64,000 nt of DNA from Theobroma cacao (lineage: Eukaryota > Streptophyta > Magnoliopsida > Malvales > Malvaceae): NCBI RefSeq assembly GCF_000208745.1, contig NC_030857.1, positions 5,511,909-5,575,908 of the forward strand, given 5' to 3'. Both the position numbers and the translations under genes were made by a program. The first letter of the stretch is position 1. Each line of letters opens with the position of its first letter. Under the pieces are notes generated by a model. That model was not told where the DNA came from and ran no database searches. It saw only the letters and a list, made by a program, of their open reading frames with translations. This document shows, piece after piece, positions 25,322-38,241 of the stretch.

Positions 25322-27000
25322 AATTTGGTAGTATCAAAGCAAACTTTGAGGTATTAATGATGTGTTATTAAAGACAATAAGCCATTGTTAGAGTAAGAGA
25401 GGATATCACGGTGTTATCGTGTAACCATATGAATCTCACATCCTTGAGATATGCTCTTAGCGAGGAGGCAAGGGAAGATATCATGCTCCTAGATGGAAGT
25501 TATGAATCTCACATGGACTATGTATTAGAATGATACTTTCAATTTGTGAGAAGTTTTTTATGAGATAAAATCGTGAGACTAATGAGTCAAAGTAAAAAAT
25601 ATCTCAAAAGAATTAATGTGGACCGTAACATTGATTGTGTCTTTGTGTATACTTTTCTTAGCAAGTCAAAAACAAGTTAATGGGTTATCAAGAGAATATG
25701 ATTTTGATTTACCTTATAAACCCTACCCCATTTCCAAGATTTAAAAGGCTTTCTAAATATAAAAGGTAAAAGTTTCAAGCTTCTCGTTGAGCACTAAATG
25801 AATGAGGAAAGGAAACATGTCATGCGGACTATACGTCCAAGTAAAATTCAGAAATGAATGAAAAGAGAAAATGACAAATAAGCATAATTCAATGACAAAT
25901 ACTTGACACAACTCCATGTCACCTGATTAAGTTGCTTCTCCAATTGGTTTTTATAAGCTGTAACATTCATATAGATAAAATATTGCTTCTCCACTTTTTT
26001 AACAGATGATGATGCTTTATTCTTGTTTTGCTAAAGAAAATAAATATTTAAGGTGAAACTAATTTAACTCACGTCTATCTTTGAAAATGGTTCCCCCGTA
26101 CCTTAGAAGTAGTCTCTTCGTGCACAATGCAAAGTTTTGACTTTTGGGAAATTGGAAATTTTATATTTGGTCAAATTTTTAACAAAAATGTTTGATTTAA
26201 TCCCTCTATTATAATCATCCATGCGCTTCAAAAAATTGTTAAATTCAGTCCAATAATTAATAACGTTATAATAATTTCGCCAAAACATCAAATCAACTTA
26301 TTTAATGGTGCGTTAACTTTTAAATTGAAATTGATAATTGTTGAGAATACAAAGAATCAACTTACATAAATTATAACGAAAAGATAGTACGATACAAAGA
26401 TTAAATTTTCAAATTGACTTTTAAATTTTCATTAATTGAAAAGGAAGCGGAGAAAAAAGTTTGGACTCCTTAGTGGCCCAAGGGCTTAAAACAGAGTCCA
26501 TTGGATTTACTTTGCCAATCGCGGCCTAGAGGCCCTGGACAGTTTGAGTCAGTTCTCTGGAAGTGAAAATTTTTAGATCCAATAGTTTTATGACAACATA
26601 CATTCCTTTCCTATACAATTGTTTTTTCTTTGCCAAACATATGCTTAGAATTTAGAAGTGAGTGAGCATCTCTCAACAGGAGAGAAAAAGATAGAAATCT
26701 GCATCGACACTCAACCAGTAACGGCCATTATCTATTTCCATGCTAATAGAATCGATTGTTCTTTCCCATGTTAGTGAAGGAATCAATTCCACTCCATTTA
26801 GTTGGATTTGATCCGTTGCTCTGTGAGCCACACCATCAAGCAGATACTTGGATATAACCTGCACCAATAGGTTCGGCCAGGGCAGGTTCAGGCGCCGGTT
26901 GGTTCCAGTGTGCAGCTTCTAGAACTAATAGGTTCGAGAACGATATCATTTTAAGGTAGATTCATCAAGGAAAAAGAACAGCGATTACCCAGAATACTTC
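25322..27000. other. Retroelement internal remnant and gene-free AT-rich DNA
   Basis: 25322 to about 25800 follows the LTR and primer-site-like sequence and may be untranslated leader of the dead retroelement. I could not recognise gag or pol motifs in any frame. The remainder to 27000 is AT-rich spacer and the 3' flank of the Ole e 1-like gene. Confidence 0.4.
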
Positions 27001-27164
27001 TGAGACAGAAGCTAGCATATTTATAAAATTGTAATAGAATTCAAGGATGACAAGTTATAAGTCCTCTAAACAGAGAAATAACAAAACAATTCACATAACA
27101 AAGAGCAGACAAACATCATATGCCGACTAGTCCATTAGACTCGCAAGAAACTCGAGACCACACT

Positions 27165-28259
27165 CTACACATCTTCTTCCTGGTATAGCTTCATAATCTC
27201 AGCACAGCCAGCATCAGCCTCATCAGCCATGAAGCCCATGGCATTGGCAAAGCGGGTGTTGGATGCAATGCCATTGAAGTTGGTCAAGATCACACGGGCA
27301 CGTTCACGACCTGGGGACATTTTGGCACAGTCAGGCTGGGAGCTCTTAACAAGAATGGCATCACAGATCTCATCCAAGTGATCCTCAGACACAACAACCT
27401 TGTAATGTCCAGTTGAATCTGTGTATCCCTCCTTCTTGTACACAACTTGGCCGGTCTTCCTGTCACTGCATTCCACCTTAACCTTGGCACCTACAAAGCA
27501 CAAAGACACAATAAACCAAATTTCAGAACCAAAAACAACAAATTGTACCATTAATCACCCAACAGTAAAATCTAATAAAAAAAATTCAATTCCCAAAATA
27601 CCAAAAGCCAACGGATTTGATCGGAGAACCATAAACTATATTCCATCTCCATAAACCAGCAATTTTGGTCCAATAAAATTATGACCAAATGTATAATTTT
27701 GGAAACCTATAGCTTTCCCCTTTTTGGTTAAAATCACATCTTTATATCGCCCAGAGACACAATCACCCTCACGACAAGGGTTGATCCGTCAGTTGCAAAA
27801 TTATAGTAAAAGAAAAAGTAGTTTCAATATTTTTAGGCTAATTGCCTTCTGCCGTTTCTACAAGATGTAAACTTTTGTGGTTTTCACTAGTTCTGTAAAA
27901 GACCAGTTGACGACCAGTCCAACATTATCTTACGTTCCATACCCCTATTTACTTGAACTCATGTAACATCAAAGCCTCAAACTAGTCCACAGATCTACCT
28001 GTTCACAAACTAAGAACCCAGATCTAACAATGCCACCAACATAACACACAAAAACTGACACAGGAAACATAGATAGCATAAAAGAATGACAGAAACGGAA
28101 AGTACCAGCCATGTTTCTAGTCTTAGGGGTTTCAAAACCAGCACGGCAACGGTCACAGTACACCTGTCCTTGCACCACCAAAGGGTTCTTCACCATTCGT
28201 GTTGCACTGACCAGAGCTGGCAGCACACATAGTGCAATGAGCAACAGTACTTTGGCCAT
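27165..28259 (-). CDS. Secreted pollen Ole e 1/LAT52-type protein (2 exons, 159 aa)
   Basis: Exons in gene order: 28259-28106 and 27490-27165, joined in phase 1 (GCT G|GT GCC). Residues 1-19 (MAKVLLLIALCVLPALVSA) are a signal peptide. The mature part carries QGQVYCDRCRAGFETPKT at the start and six cysteines (C35, C38, then in VECSD, DEICD, PDCAK and AGCAE), the Ole e 1 pattern of three disulfides. YTDSTGHYKVVV and ARVILTNFNGI are further family signatures. Such proteins are secreted and act in the wall or apoplast, in pollen or in vegetative tissue; the exact role is not fixed. Length matches the family (about 160 aa). Its stop overlaps no other gene, and the upstream GH5 gene is divergent, 1.8 kb away. 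Confidence 0.93.
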
Positions 28260-30081
28260 ATTTTTTTTGCTTATTTCTCTGAAATCTGGGTTTTTCTCGA
28301 AATATGCTGAAGAAACGGAGAGAGGGCTTGGAGATTAAATTCTTAGCAACAAATTAAAAGGCATAAAGAGAGGGTGATGATAAAGCGGAGTGATACAGGG
28401 AAATTAAAGAAAAGTGAAAAAATTGAAAACTGGCTAAGCCGCGTTAAGAGAGTGTTTCCAGGTGTGGTCGATAAGAGAATAAGAGTTGCTGTTTCTAGAT
28501 GCCACGTCAAAGCGGTGGTGGCTTTTGGGTAATATTGAAGGGAAGAAAGGGTGTTTTGGTGGATTAGATGGGTTTAGGATGGTGAGGTGGGGAGGTTTTA
28601 TTGGGGGCTGGAAAGCGGATTGGAGAGGGAGAAAGTAGAGGATATGACACGGGTCGTGGTTGATTGCAGCTGGCATGTGTCGGTGGGAGGTGGTCACATG
28701 GGGTCTTTGAGAAGGATGCCAAGGCAAGCAAAGTTGAGGGCTGGGAGTGGGATGGCAGTAGCATTATTATTAGGCAACTGTTTTCATCTCTTTCTTCAAT
28801 CACCACCACCAATCACGCTCGTGAAGCCAGTCCATTTGTGTTCATACATGACGAGGTGAATCCATGATATGGACTTAGGGCCAAGTGCCCAAGTTCCTTT
28901 AGACAGGCCCGTAAAGTGATGGTTTCTTCCTTTGCAGTTTGGACAATGGCCCAGACAGAGACTGCGATTTAAGCCTCTCAGGGACCAGTTTTACGATGAA
29001 TTCACAAAATACTCCTTTGCTCCTCCATCTCTTCAAATATTCTTCAAAGAACTTAGCTCACTGATGTGATTGTAGCGCACAAGTGTGGAGTAGAGCCAAA
29101 TTTGGGAGTGAAAGTAGAACTATCATTATCTTCATGTAAAAGTTATACTAGCATAGACACACATTCTGTATATTGAAATTGAGTGCTGGGTTCCTACGTG
29201 AGTTTGTTATGGTAGACAGCATCCGAAATTTTTATTCAATCTCCTGGTGAAGTGTTATACACAAAAAATGCTTACCGGGTAGAGTTTTTGTTGTTGAAAT
29301 TGTTTATTGAATTCACTATGTTATTCTCCATTCAAGGTTACTTGTATATAACTCAGAAGGAAGAAACTTCCCAAGAAGGACGGGTACATGAGTTAAAGTC
29401 TAACGTTGAAGTTCCGAGATATCAAGATCAATAAAAGCAGGAAATGGATCCAATGTGTTGCTTCCTTTTTTTTTCATTATTGTTTCGAGCCATGAGCTAA
29501 ATAATATAGTTAGAAGAACTAGAAAGACGCAACAGGGAACAGCTAAGCATGAACGTCAATGACAGCTCTAATCATCTTTTTGTGTGTAGAAAATAAGAAA
29601 AATATGAACAAGTTGAACTAAGAAAACTTCAGTGAGCTGAGCTTGAGTACATGATCTTTGAAAATGGGACAGAACATAAGTAAGATTTCTTAAGTCAATT
29701 TTTTAAGTTTTCCTTTAAGGCAATCAGGCCAAAAAGATGTCTAAGACTGTTAAAATCGACTTCTAAAACTGATCAAGGCATGACATTGTTCAAGCTCATA
29801 AGAGCTGGAGCTCCTCAAACCATTACTGCTCCTCTCCTTTGCCCATGTGATATGTTATCCAGTCTTTCTTTTAAAATATTTCTTGCCTAGATTGAATAAA
29901 TTAATCCAAGGACAAGACAAATTTTTGCTTTCCACTTTATCAACAACCGACTATTTCAATCTAAAACAATGGTATATCGATATCTGGGGAAGATATGGTG
30001 CACTTCAACTTCAAGACACATGGTATATACAATGACGACCATCAATGTATGCTGCAAGTGAATAAACCAGCATATACCAAA
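28260..30081. other. Divergent intergenic region between the Ole e 1-like gene and GH5 copy 1
   Basis: This is the shared upstream region of two genes transcribed away from each other. A GC-richer part at about 28440-28860 lies upstream of the Ole e 1-like gene. No clear TATA box was found for either gene, and no third gene is supported; the overlapping short frames on both strands here look random. Confidence 0.45.
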
Positions 30082-32609
30082 ATGGCAATTTTCTCAAAAA
30101 GGAAGCTGCTACTTCTCTGGATCTTATCTTCTTGTATGCTATGTCTTTCAAAAGGGAGAAGGACTAGAGATTTTCGCATAAAAGCAGTTAATCTTGGAGG
30201 TTGGTTGGTTACAGAGGGATGGATTAAACCTTCTCTTTTTGATGGCATTCCAAACAATGATTTTCTGGTATGTGAAATGTGCAACCATCCTTCGTTGCAC
30301 TGTTCTTTTTATGAATTATGTTTTTCATTCTTTTTGGTCGCTGTTTCACTAGGATGGAAACTCACTTCAGTTCAAATCAGTAACAAATGGGAAATATCTT
30401 AGTGCCAAGTCTGGTGGAGGAACAAGTATAGCTGCTGATCAAACAATTGTTTCGGAGTGGGAGCTTTTTAGAGTAAGTTAACTTTGCCAATGCCATGTGC
30501 TTAATAGTTAATAACAGTACATGATTTGATTGATAAAAGCAATACTCATATGCTCTTCAGCTTTGGAGGGTAAATGAGAGTACATTCCAGTTTCGTGTCT
30601 TCAACAACCAGTTTGTGGGACTACAAAATGCTGGAAACGGAACACATGTAGTATCTGTTTCAAAAACGCCTGCTAGACTTGAAACGTTTGAGATTGTCAG
30701 GAAACCTGATGATTCAAGTCTTGTAAGGATTAAAGCAGCGAATGGGTTCTTCATCCAGGTAATTAGTATGCAACTTGAGAGCTTTACATAATACTGTTTT
30801 CTGACTTTTGACACGAGTTCAGCAAGTTGAGTTGCTTAATTAGTCTTGGATCAGGAAAAAGCTATTAATGTTATCCAGATGCTGATAACTAACATATCAC
30901 TCGCAGTTGTATATGACTTTATTTGCTGATAATCTAAATTTAATGCTATTTTTGTATTCTCATGAATTACTCTGAAAGAAAAGTTTTTCAACTTATATCC
31001 ATACAAAATAGTGCATAGCCATTACAGCAGCCCATTGCTGCTGACTATTTCTGTCTCTCTAATTTTCAGGTGAACAAGGAGAATATTGTGACAGCTGATT
31101 ATGCAGGCAACACTGTGTGGGGAAATGATGATCCTTCTGTTTTTATAGTGACTGTAAATGGAACAGCTCATGGTGAATATCAAGTGACTAACGGTTATGG
31201 ACCAGAGAAAGCTGCACCAATTATGAGGGTGGGATCAAATTGATGGACTACCAAGAATACTGAACGCTTGATCAGTGCAATTGCGGCATATATGACATTG
31301 TTTAACTCTCCATAAAGTGAAATTCTTTCAATCATATGTCAACTGCATGGAAAACTTAATGGCTTACTGCATGCAGGAACACTGGAACACTTTTATAGTT
31401 GAAGATGACTTCAAATTCATCGTGGAGAATGGACTAGACGCAGTACGAATACCAGTTGGATGGTGGATAGCTAGTGATCCAACGCCTCCTTTGCCTTATG
31501 TTGGGGGATCCTTGAATGCGTTGGACAATGCTTTTTCTTGGGCTCAGTAAGTTTATCACTCTAAGCAGAATCAGTGCAGTAACAGAAAAGCATCTTCTTA
31601 GTAATATCTTATATCCGATAGTGTTTTGCATGCAGGAAATACTGGTTGAAGGTTATAATCGATCTGCATGCCGCACCTGGTTCTCAGAATGGATATGAAC
31701 ACAGCTCTTCCAGAGATGGTTCACTCGAGTGGGGCAAAACAGATGATACTTTGGAAAAGACAATAGCTGTAATAGAATTTCTCACAGCCAGGTGAAAATC
31801 AAACCTCCACGATATATATGTCATAAATTCATAATCTGCTATATTACGCATGCAATTATTCGGCTCTAGACATTATCATGGTCACATCTAGGTACGTGGA
31901 GAACCCAAGCCTATACGCAGTAGAGTTGATCAACGAGCCACGTGCCCCAATGGTGCCTATAGAAAGGTTGATTAAGTACTACAAAGCCGGTTATAAAACT
32001 GTCCGCAAGCACTCCTCAACAGTTTATGTGGTGTTGTCAAACCGGTTAGGAACATCTGAGTCAACTGAGCTGGTCCAGCTAGCTAGTGGCTTAAAGGGAT
32101 CCGTTATCGATATCCATTATTACAGTCTCTTCAATGATAACTTCAGAAACATGACTGTCCAACAGAACATTGATTTCATCAACACTAATCGCTCCACAGA
32201 GTTGAATCATGTAACCAAATCTAATGGCCCTCTCACTTTTGTAGGTATGCAACTATAATTCTCACGAGTTATAGTCTGATAACACTCGCATTCTAATTAC
32301 TAACTGGATGATCTTTATTTTCAAATCCCTCCTCTCCCAAGTATCCCATAAAAGAAAAAAAAAAGTTGTGTAATGCCAATAAATGGAAATTTTATTGCTG
32401 CTTGTTTGTGGCTATCTTGTTTTCCAGGGGAATGGACCGCAGAGTGGGAATTCAAGGGAGGAACTAAAATGGATTACCAGAGATTTGCAAAGGCCCAAAA
32501 AAGGGTGTACAAGCGTGCCACATTTGGGTGGTCTTACTGGACTCTGAAGAATGTGAACAATCATTGGTGTCTTGAATGGATGATCAAGAATGGCTACATC
32601 AAACTCTAG
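30082..32609 (+). CDS. GH5 exo-beta-1,3-glucosidase-like protein, tandem copy 1 (8 exons, 507 aa)
   Basis: Exons: 30082-30267, 30353-30472, 30561-30758, 31070-31228, 31377-31546, 31636-31791, 31892-32244, 32428-32609. Residues 1-25 look like a signal peptide with a basic N-end and a Leu-rich core. RIKAVNLGGWLVTEGWIKPSLFD opens the GH5 barrel. A fascin-like beta-trefoil insert (about 63-215, SVTNGKYLSAKSGGG onward) is typical of the plant group annotated as probable glucan 1,3-beta-glucosidase A. The barrel resumes at HWNTFIVEDDFKFI. Acid/base Glu345 lies in ELINEP and nucleophile Glu449 in GEWTAEW; both are present, so the enzyme should be active. It is probably secreted and acts on wall beta-1,3-glucan; substrate is inferred from family. 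Upstream in-frame ATGs at 29995 and 30049 would spoil the signal peptide, so 30082 was chosen. The intron 4 donor gtggga is weak. Confidence 0.92.
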
Positions 32610-34174
32610 CTTTTTAACATCAATAATTGGACTCCTTCCACAACTTTCGGGCCTTCTCCGGTTGTTATTCTTTCAGCCAAACATAGATATTAACTGGGAA
32701 GAAAAACTCAAAATTCGTCTGCCTGGACAATGTGATTTTTTGCTTTGTAAGGCCTATATTCAAATCGATATCTGAAAATGGTCATGCTCATTTTCACTGG
32801 TTTGCCTGGTCAAGAAAGGAAAAACAGCAGTTTCTTTCAGCCACTGTTTTGAGGGAATGAAAATGAGCCTATAAGACTAGTTGTGCCACTGTTTCTTTCC
32901 ACAGCTAATGTCAGTTTCATTGACGAAGAAGATTGTTTCACTCTTGCGACCGACTACTTGTAAAGCCAACAATAGTTACAACTATGCAATAAAACCATTC
33001 AAACGCCCTTATTTGACCTTTCACCATTGAATTCCACTTTTTTTTTTTTTTTGAGTCAACCTTTTCTCCCTCAATCATTGCTCTTTCACGCACTGGTACC
33101 ACCTCACCGGATTAGCGAGGGAACGTGGACCGAAATAAATAAATGGACTTTTTCTATGAAAAACATGGATGAATCTTGGAAGAGATATCAATATCAGTAT
33201 ATAGCTAATTAATGCATATATAAAGTCCAAATTATTAAAAAAAATTAGGCAACAGTGGCAAACAAAGCAGTAGTTTTTAAGAAGGTTAATGATTGCTATT
33301 CTTTTAGTGGCTAAAGTCCCCTGATTTTAGTCGGTAGATGATCCAATTCAGTGTTGTAAATAAAAAATGCAACTCTTCCAGAGGTTGTCAACTTGTCACC
33401 ATTCATTCATCTTGAACCCCACAATGAACATGCGGGCTTCCACTAACACCATATCCATTAATCCAGTGATCAACCCTCTTTGTTCTTCTCATTCCGAATC
33501 ATCCTTGGCGGCTGATAAGATATTGTGGAAGTAATAACTAGTAACTAGAAGCTAACTTATGGAAGCATGCTTTTGTCATCAGAACCGCCACCGTGCATTA
33601 TCATCAATATATAATCTGACGTTTAAAACATTCTACGTCGTCAAAGTACTTGTTCATCTTTTCTGATAATTTTTTCCCCTTTCAATATTTTAAGCATTCA
33701 GTCCATGAGAATGGTGAGTTGGGGAAAGAGCAATAACATTAGCCAGCTATGACTGTCACGTCTAATGTATGTTATTATATACAAATTCAGTTCAAAACAG
33801 CCGTTTATGATCAAGCAGCCGTCAGTCTATAATGCTACAAAATATACCGTATTGAGCATCTCTTTTTGACATAATAAAAATATTGTTATTGCATTTCATT
33901 ATTATGTATGGATTTGACTGGAAAAAAAAAAAACTTGGATATCAGCCTTTAGAATGCTTTGATGTGGACTAATAACAAAATGAGACTAATTAAACATAAT
34001 TTTTCTTAGACTAAGTTAAGTGAATGCGACCTGTACATTGGCAAAAGATACAATACAGAGATTCTTGATCCATATAATACAGGTACAGCCGTTTTCAACT
34101 CGTCTATTTGGTCAACATTCAGCTCTTCTAGATTATGACTCCCAGCTCCAACCTCTGCCATGTGTGTGTGTGTG
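32610..34174. other. Spacer between the two GH5 genes
   Basis: This contains the 3' UTR of copy 1 and the promoter of copy 2. I looked for a third GH5 fragment (GGWLVTEGW, NEP and GEW-type motifs) and saw none. A T-run lies at about 33039-33052. Confidence 0.45.
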
Positions 34175-34181
34175 TATATAT
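34161..34181 (+). promoter_or_regulatory. TG repeat and TATA box upstream of GH5 copy 2
   Basis: A short (TG)n run leads into TATATAT at 34175-34181, 55 bases before the start codon. This would leave a very short leader of about 25-30 bases, so an upstream start is also possible. Confidence 0.4.
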
Positions 34182-34235
34182 GCAGCTGCACGTTAGAGGC
34201 GGGCATACGAAAGTGAAAACAAAAGAAACATCAAA

Positions 34236-37200
34236 ATGTTGGTCTCCTCAACAAGGCATGTACTGAGCATTTGTGTCCTCCTGTCATTGGTTTTATCTTT
34301 CTGTCAGGGGAGGGTAGACCCAAATTTCCGGATTAGAGCAGTTAATCTAGGAGGTTGGCTTGTGACAGAAGGTTGGATTAAGCCTACTCTTTTTGATGGC
34401 ATCTTGAACAAGGACTTCTTGGTTTGGATATTCAACCTTTTTCTTAGAGCTGTCTGTCCCTTTTATCGCTACTATTCATGAAACCATATGATTAACTCAA
34501 GTTACATTTTCTCTGTTTCATTGATATGATCATCAGGATGGAACTGCGCTTCAGTTCAAGTCAGTAACAACCGGAAAATATCTTTGCGCCGAGCTAGGTG
34601 GAGGAAGTATCATAGTTGCCAACCGGACTGCTGCTTCTGGCTGGGAAACCTTTAGAGTAAACTCAAGCTACCCTTGTCTCTGAAGTTTTATACAAGTAAT
34701 TTTCCTGTTGTTTCAGAAGTTCAGTGTTCATCTTATTATGTTTTTCCCCTTGCTATGGATAGTTGTGGAGGATCAATGGGACAGCTCTTAATTTTACGGT
34801 CTTTGAGAAGCAATTCATTGGACTTGACACAAATGGAAATGGGATCGACATGGTAGCTGTTTCAAAAACTCCTGGAAATTCGGAGACCTTCGAGATTGTG
34901 AGGGACTCCAATGATAGGAACCGGGTTCGAATCAAAGCACCAAATGGGTACTACTTACAGGTAATTTTACCTTATATCAGTCTGAAAACCATTCTTCTTA
35001 GCATTCTGGATTTTATTATTGTTATTATTGTTATTATTATTTTGGCTAAGTAATATCTTGTAAGAATGATCAATCATTGGCATAGTCATTAACAAGAGAG
35101 GAAATAAGCTAGAAGTCTTTCTTATCATTTAAGCTTGTATTGTATGGTGAAGTTTTGTGCCGTACCAAATGGCGCCATTGGAGCATCATATCGAAATTTT
35201 CTATATAAACTAGTAGCTATATTATCATTCATAAGTTAGCAAAGTAATGAACGTTACCGCAATTAACAAGAAGGCCAAATAAAAAAATAGTCATTTTTTA
35301 TACAAAAGAATAAATTAATTAATCTTGAAAATAAAAGTCAATAATATTCAAGAAAATTCAAAATCTCATCTTAATCTAATGATTATTGATTAGTGTGAAA
35401 AGTTATCTAATATGTATGAAAGTTTCTCTTGTAATAAATAAAATAAGATGAATTTAATAAATTAGACTTTTCTAAATATAATCTAATAGTAACAAAATTG
35501 AAAATTCAAAATAACATAATCATATTTCACAAGTGGGATAATAATTACTGTTAATTTAGCACATGCAGTAGAATTATAACTTTCTCTGGGAGTCTTGAGT
35601 GACTTTTCATTGAAACAATTGCAATTGAAATTAGAATGTTCTTTTTTTGTAACTCTAAAAGTCTAAAGTATACCTTGAGATAGCTCTCATTTCATAATAG
35701 TAAGGTTAATCAAAATACTCTAATTACCCCCCACTAAACAAAATCCATTAATTATTCCTATATGGCCATGATTTGAGGTGGGACGAATTAGGCAAAGTTC
35801 AATTGGCATCTTAATAAACTATTATATATTTGTTAGGTCTTCCCCTACTCCATGGATTAAAGATGAATTCATGGTTTTCTTAAAATATTGAAGCACCCTT
35901 TGAATAATCTAATTCGCAGGCGAAAACAGAAGAGCTGGTGACAGCTGATTCGCAGGGGGGTAGTGGGTGGGGAGATGATGATCCATCAGTATTTGTGATG
36001 CAGATGACCGGACGGCTTGAGGGCGAGTTTCAAGTAACTAATGGCTATGGCCCGGACAGAGCCCCACAAGTCATGAGGGTAAGTACCGCTAAACATAAAT
36101 TAAATTAATAGTAAGATTAATTACTAAAAATAATGTTAATGCGATGGTCATTTAATTAGACATTATCAATGTAAAGTTAGCTTCATGATAACCTTCTTCA
36201 ACTAATTAGCTGTCATGCTTGAGAAAAAAAATCAGATTAACGAGTTCCTTAATGGTCTTTTTTAAAATTATTATATAAAGTAATATTTTCATGGAATATC
36301 ATAAAAAGTCTGTTATATTTAAAAAATTTATGTAATACTAATAATATCTTAAAAGATACATAACTATAAAAAAAAAATGAAAGTTTGGGGTTGAATCTTT
36401 CCTCTCAAAGTAATTACTATAATTGACAAGTTTTAAAAAAAAAATTTGATTTTCAAACTTCTTGCTAAATAAAAGAGTCAAACCAATCAATAACTTAAGG
36501 TATCAAATCTACATGGGGTCAACCACAAAGGGAATCATGTTCATGTATATGCAAATTGTAATCTCAACTATATGCAGATTTTGCTTGGCCAACTATACCG
36601 TGTGATGCATGATAAAATTGACTTAGAAGATACAAGACTTGTTGACCTTTAAAATAAATAATGGAGGTTGGCTGTTGACCTGATGACCTCCAAAGAGAGA
36701 GAGAGAGAGATGGAACAGTGCTAAACGTGTCAGATTTCTGATCTTTCGACTGGCAATGCTTGCATCCCAGTAAATATACCTCAATTAATTATTGCAACAA
36801 TTCTTGCTCCAATCATGGTTAATTACTCTTTGAAAATTCGTAGTCAGATGATACCTATATACCACATCTATCTTAGAAATAAATGTTGACCACAGATGCT
36901 TCTTCGAGGAGAGTACATTATATCTGCTTAAAAGATGAATTATATTCGTATATTCTTGGGATTCAATTATTGGATATTGATCAATAATTCAAAATATTAT
37001 TTTAGACAGCAACCTTGATAAGCAATTTGATAATGCTTCTAACCAACAGCGTAAATCATAGTACAAATCATTTGATGTGTCATTGCATATCTCAGGACCA
37101 CTGGAGAACATTCATTGTGGAAGAAGACTTTAAATTTATATCACAAAATGGACTTAATGCTGTCAGAATTCCGGTTGGTTGGTGGATAGCCAGCGATCCA

Positions 37201-38241
37201 ACGCCACCCCCGCCTTATGTTGGGGGCTCCTTGCAAGCATTAGACCATGCCTTCTCATGGGCAGAGTACGTTCATCCTTTTTCCTCCCTGCAAGAACCTC
37301 TATTTACCAAATATTGAAACCGAAACTTTGTCCCCATTGATCTTGTGGTTTGTGCTTTTCGCAGGAAATATGGGTTAAAAGTAATAATTGATCTACATGC
37401 TGCACCTGGTTCACAAAATGGCTGGGAGCACAGCGCTTCCAGAGATGGCTCCCAGGAATGGGGCAAGACAGATGAAAACATACACCAAACAGTTGCTGTT
37501 ATAGAATTCTTAACAGCCAGGTAAAAGCAAAGCAATCCACTCTTCCTTTACAAACCAACTCTAACCTTCTGTTTCCAACTTAATATTCCTTATCTTGGTC
37601 CTTGAATATAGATATGCAAAGAGCCCAAGCCTTTATGCAGTTGAGCTGATCAACGAGCCTCTCTCCCCAGGAGCAACACTGGAGAGCGTGACCAAATACT
37701 ACAAAGCCGGTTACGCCGCCGTCCGTCGGCACTCTTCGACCGCTTTTGTAGTGTTGTCGAATAGGCTAGGACCGATGGAGCCAAGGGAGCTATTCCCGAT
37801 GGCCAGTGGCTTAAGGGGATCCGTTATCGATGTACATTACTACAATCTTTTCCAAGACATGTTCAACAACTTGACGGTCCAACTGAACATTGATTTTATC
37901 TACACCAACCGGTCCTCGCAGCTGAATCATATTACTACATCTAATGGTCCTCTGACTTTTGTTGGTAAGAATCATCCTCCTGCAAATTTTATGATATTCA
38001 TTACTTTTTGATGAAAATTATGGTGATTTGGTGAGTTAATTCAATGACAATTGATTCAGGTGAATGGGTGGCTGAGTGGAACGTTAGTGGAGCTACTAAA
38101 GAGGATTACCAAAGGTTCGCCAAGGCCCAATTAGAGGTTTACGGGAGGGCGACTTTTGGTTGGGCTTACTGGACTCTGAGGAATGTCAACAGACATTGGA
38201 GCCTCGAGTGGATGATCAACAACGGCTATATCAAGCTTTAG
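34236..38241 (+). CDS. GH5 exo-beta-1,3-glucosidase-like protein, tandem copy 2 (8 exons, 507 aa)
   Basis: Exons: 34236-34421, 34537-34656, 34763-34960, 35920-36078, 37096-37265, 37365-37520, 37612-37964, 38060-38241. All eight exon lengths (186, 120, 198, 159, 170, 156, 353, 182) equal those of copy 1, so the protein is also 507 aa. Signal peptide at about 1-25 (VLSICVLLSLVLSFCQG), then RIRAVNLGGWLVTEGWIKPTLFD, a fascin-like insert, and the barrel with NEP Glu345 and GEW Glu449. In exon 5, 47 of 57 residues match copy 1 by eye; the first and third exons differ more. Introns 3 (about 960 bases) and 4 (about 1017 bases) are much longer than in copy 1. Same inferred secreted wall function; expression may differ, since the promoters are unlike. 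Confidence 0.93.

Noticed and set aside
32610..34174. Possible third GH5 copy or fragment between the tandem genes
   Set aside because: None of the GH5 signature motifs appears in any frame.
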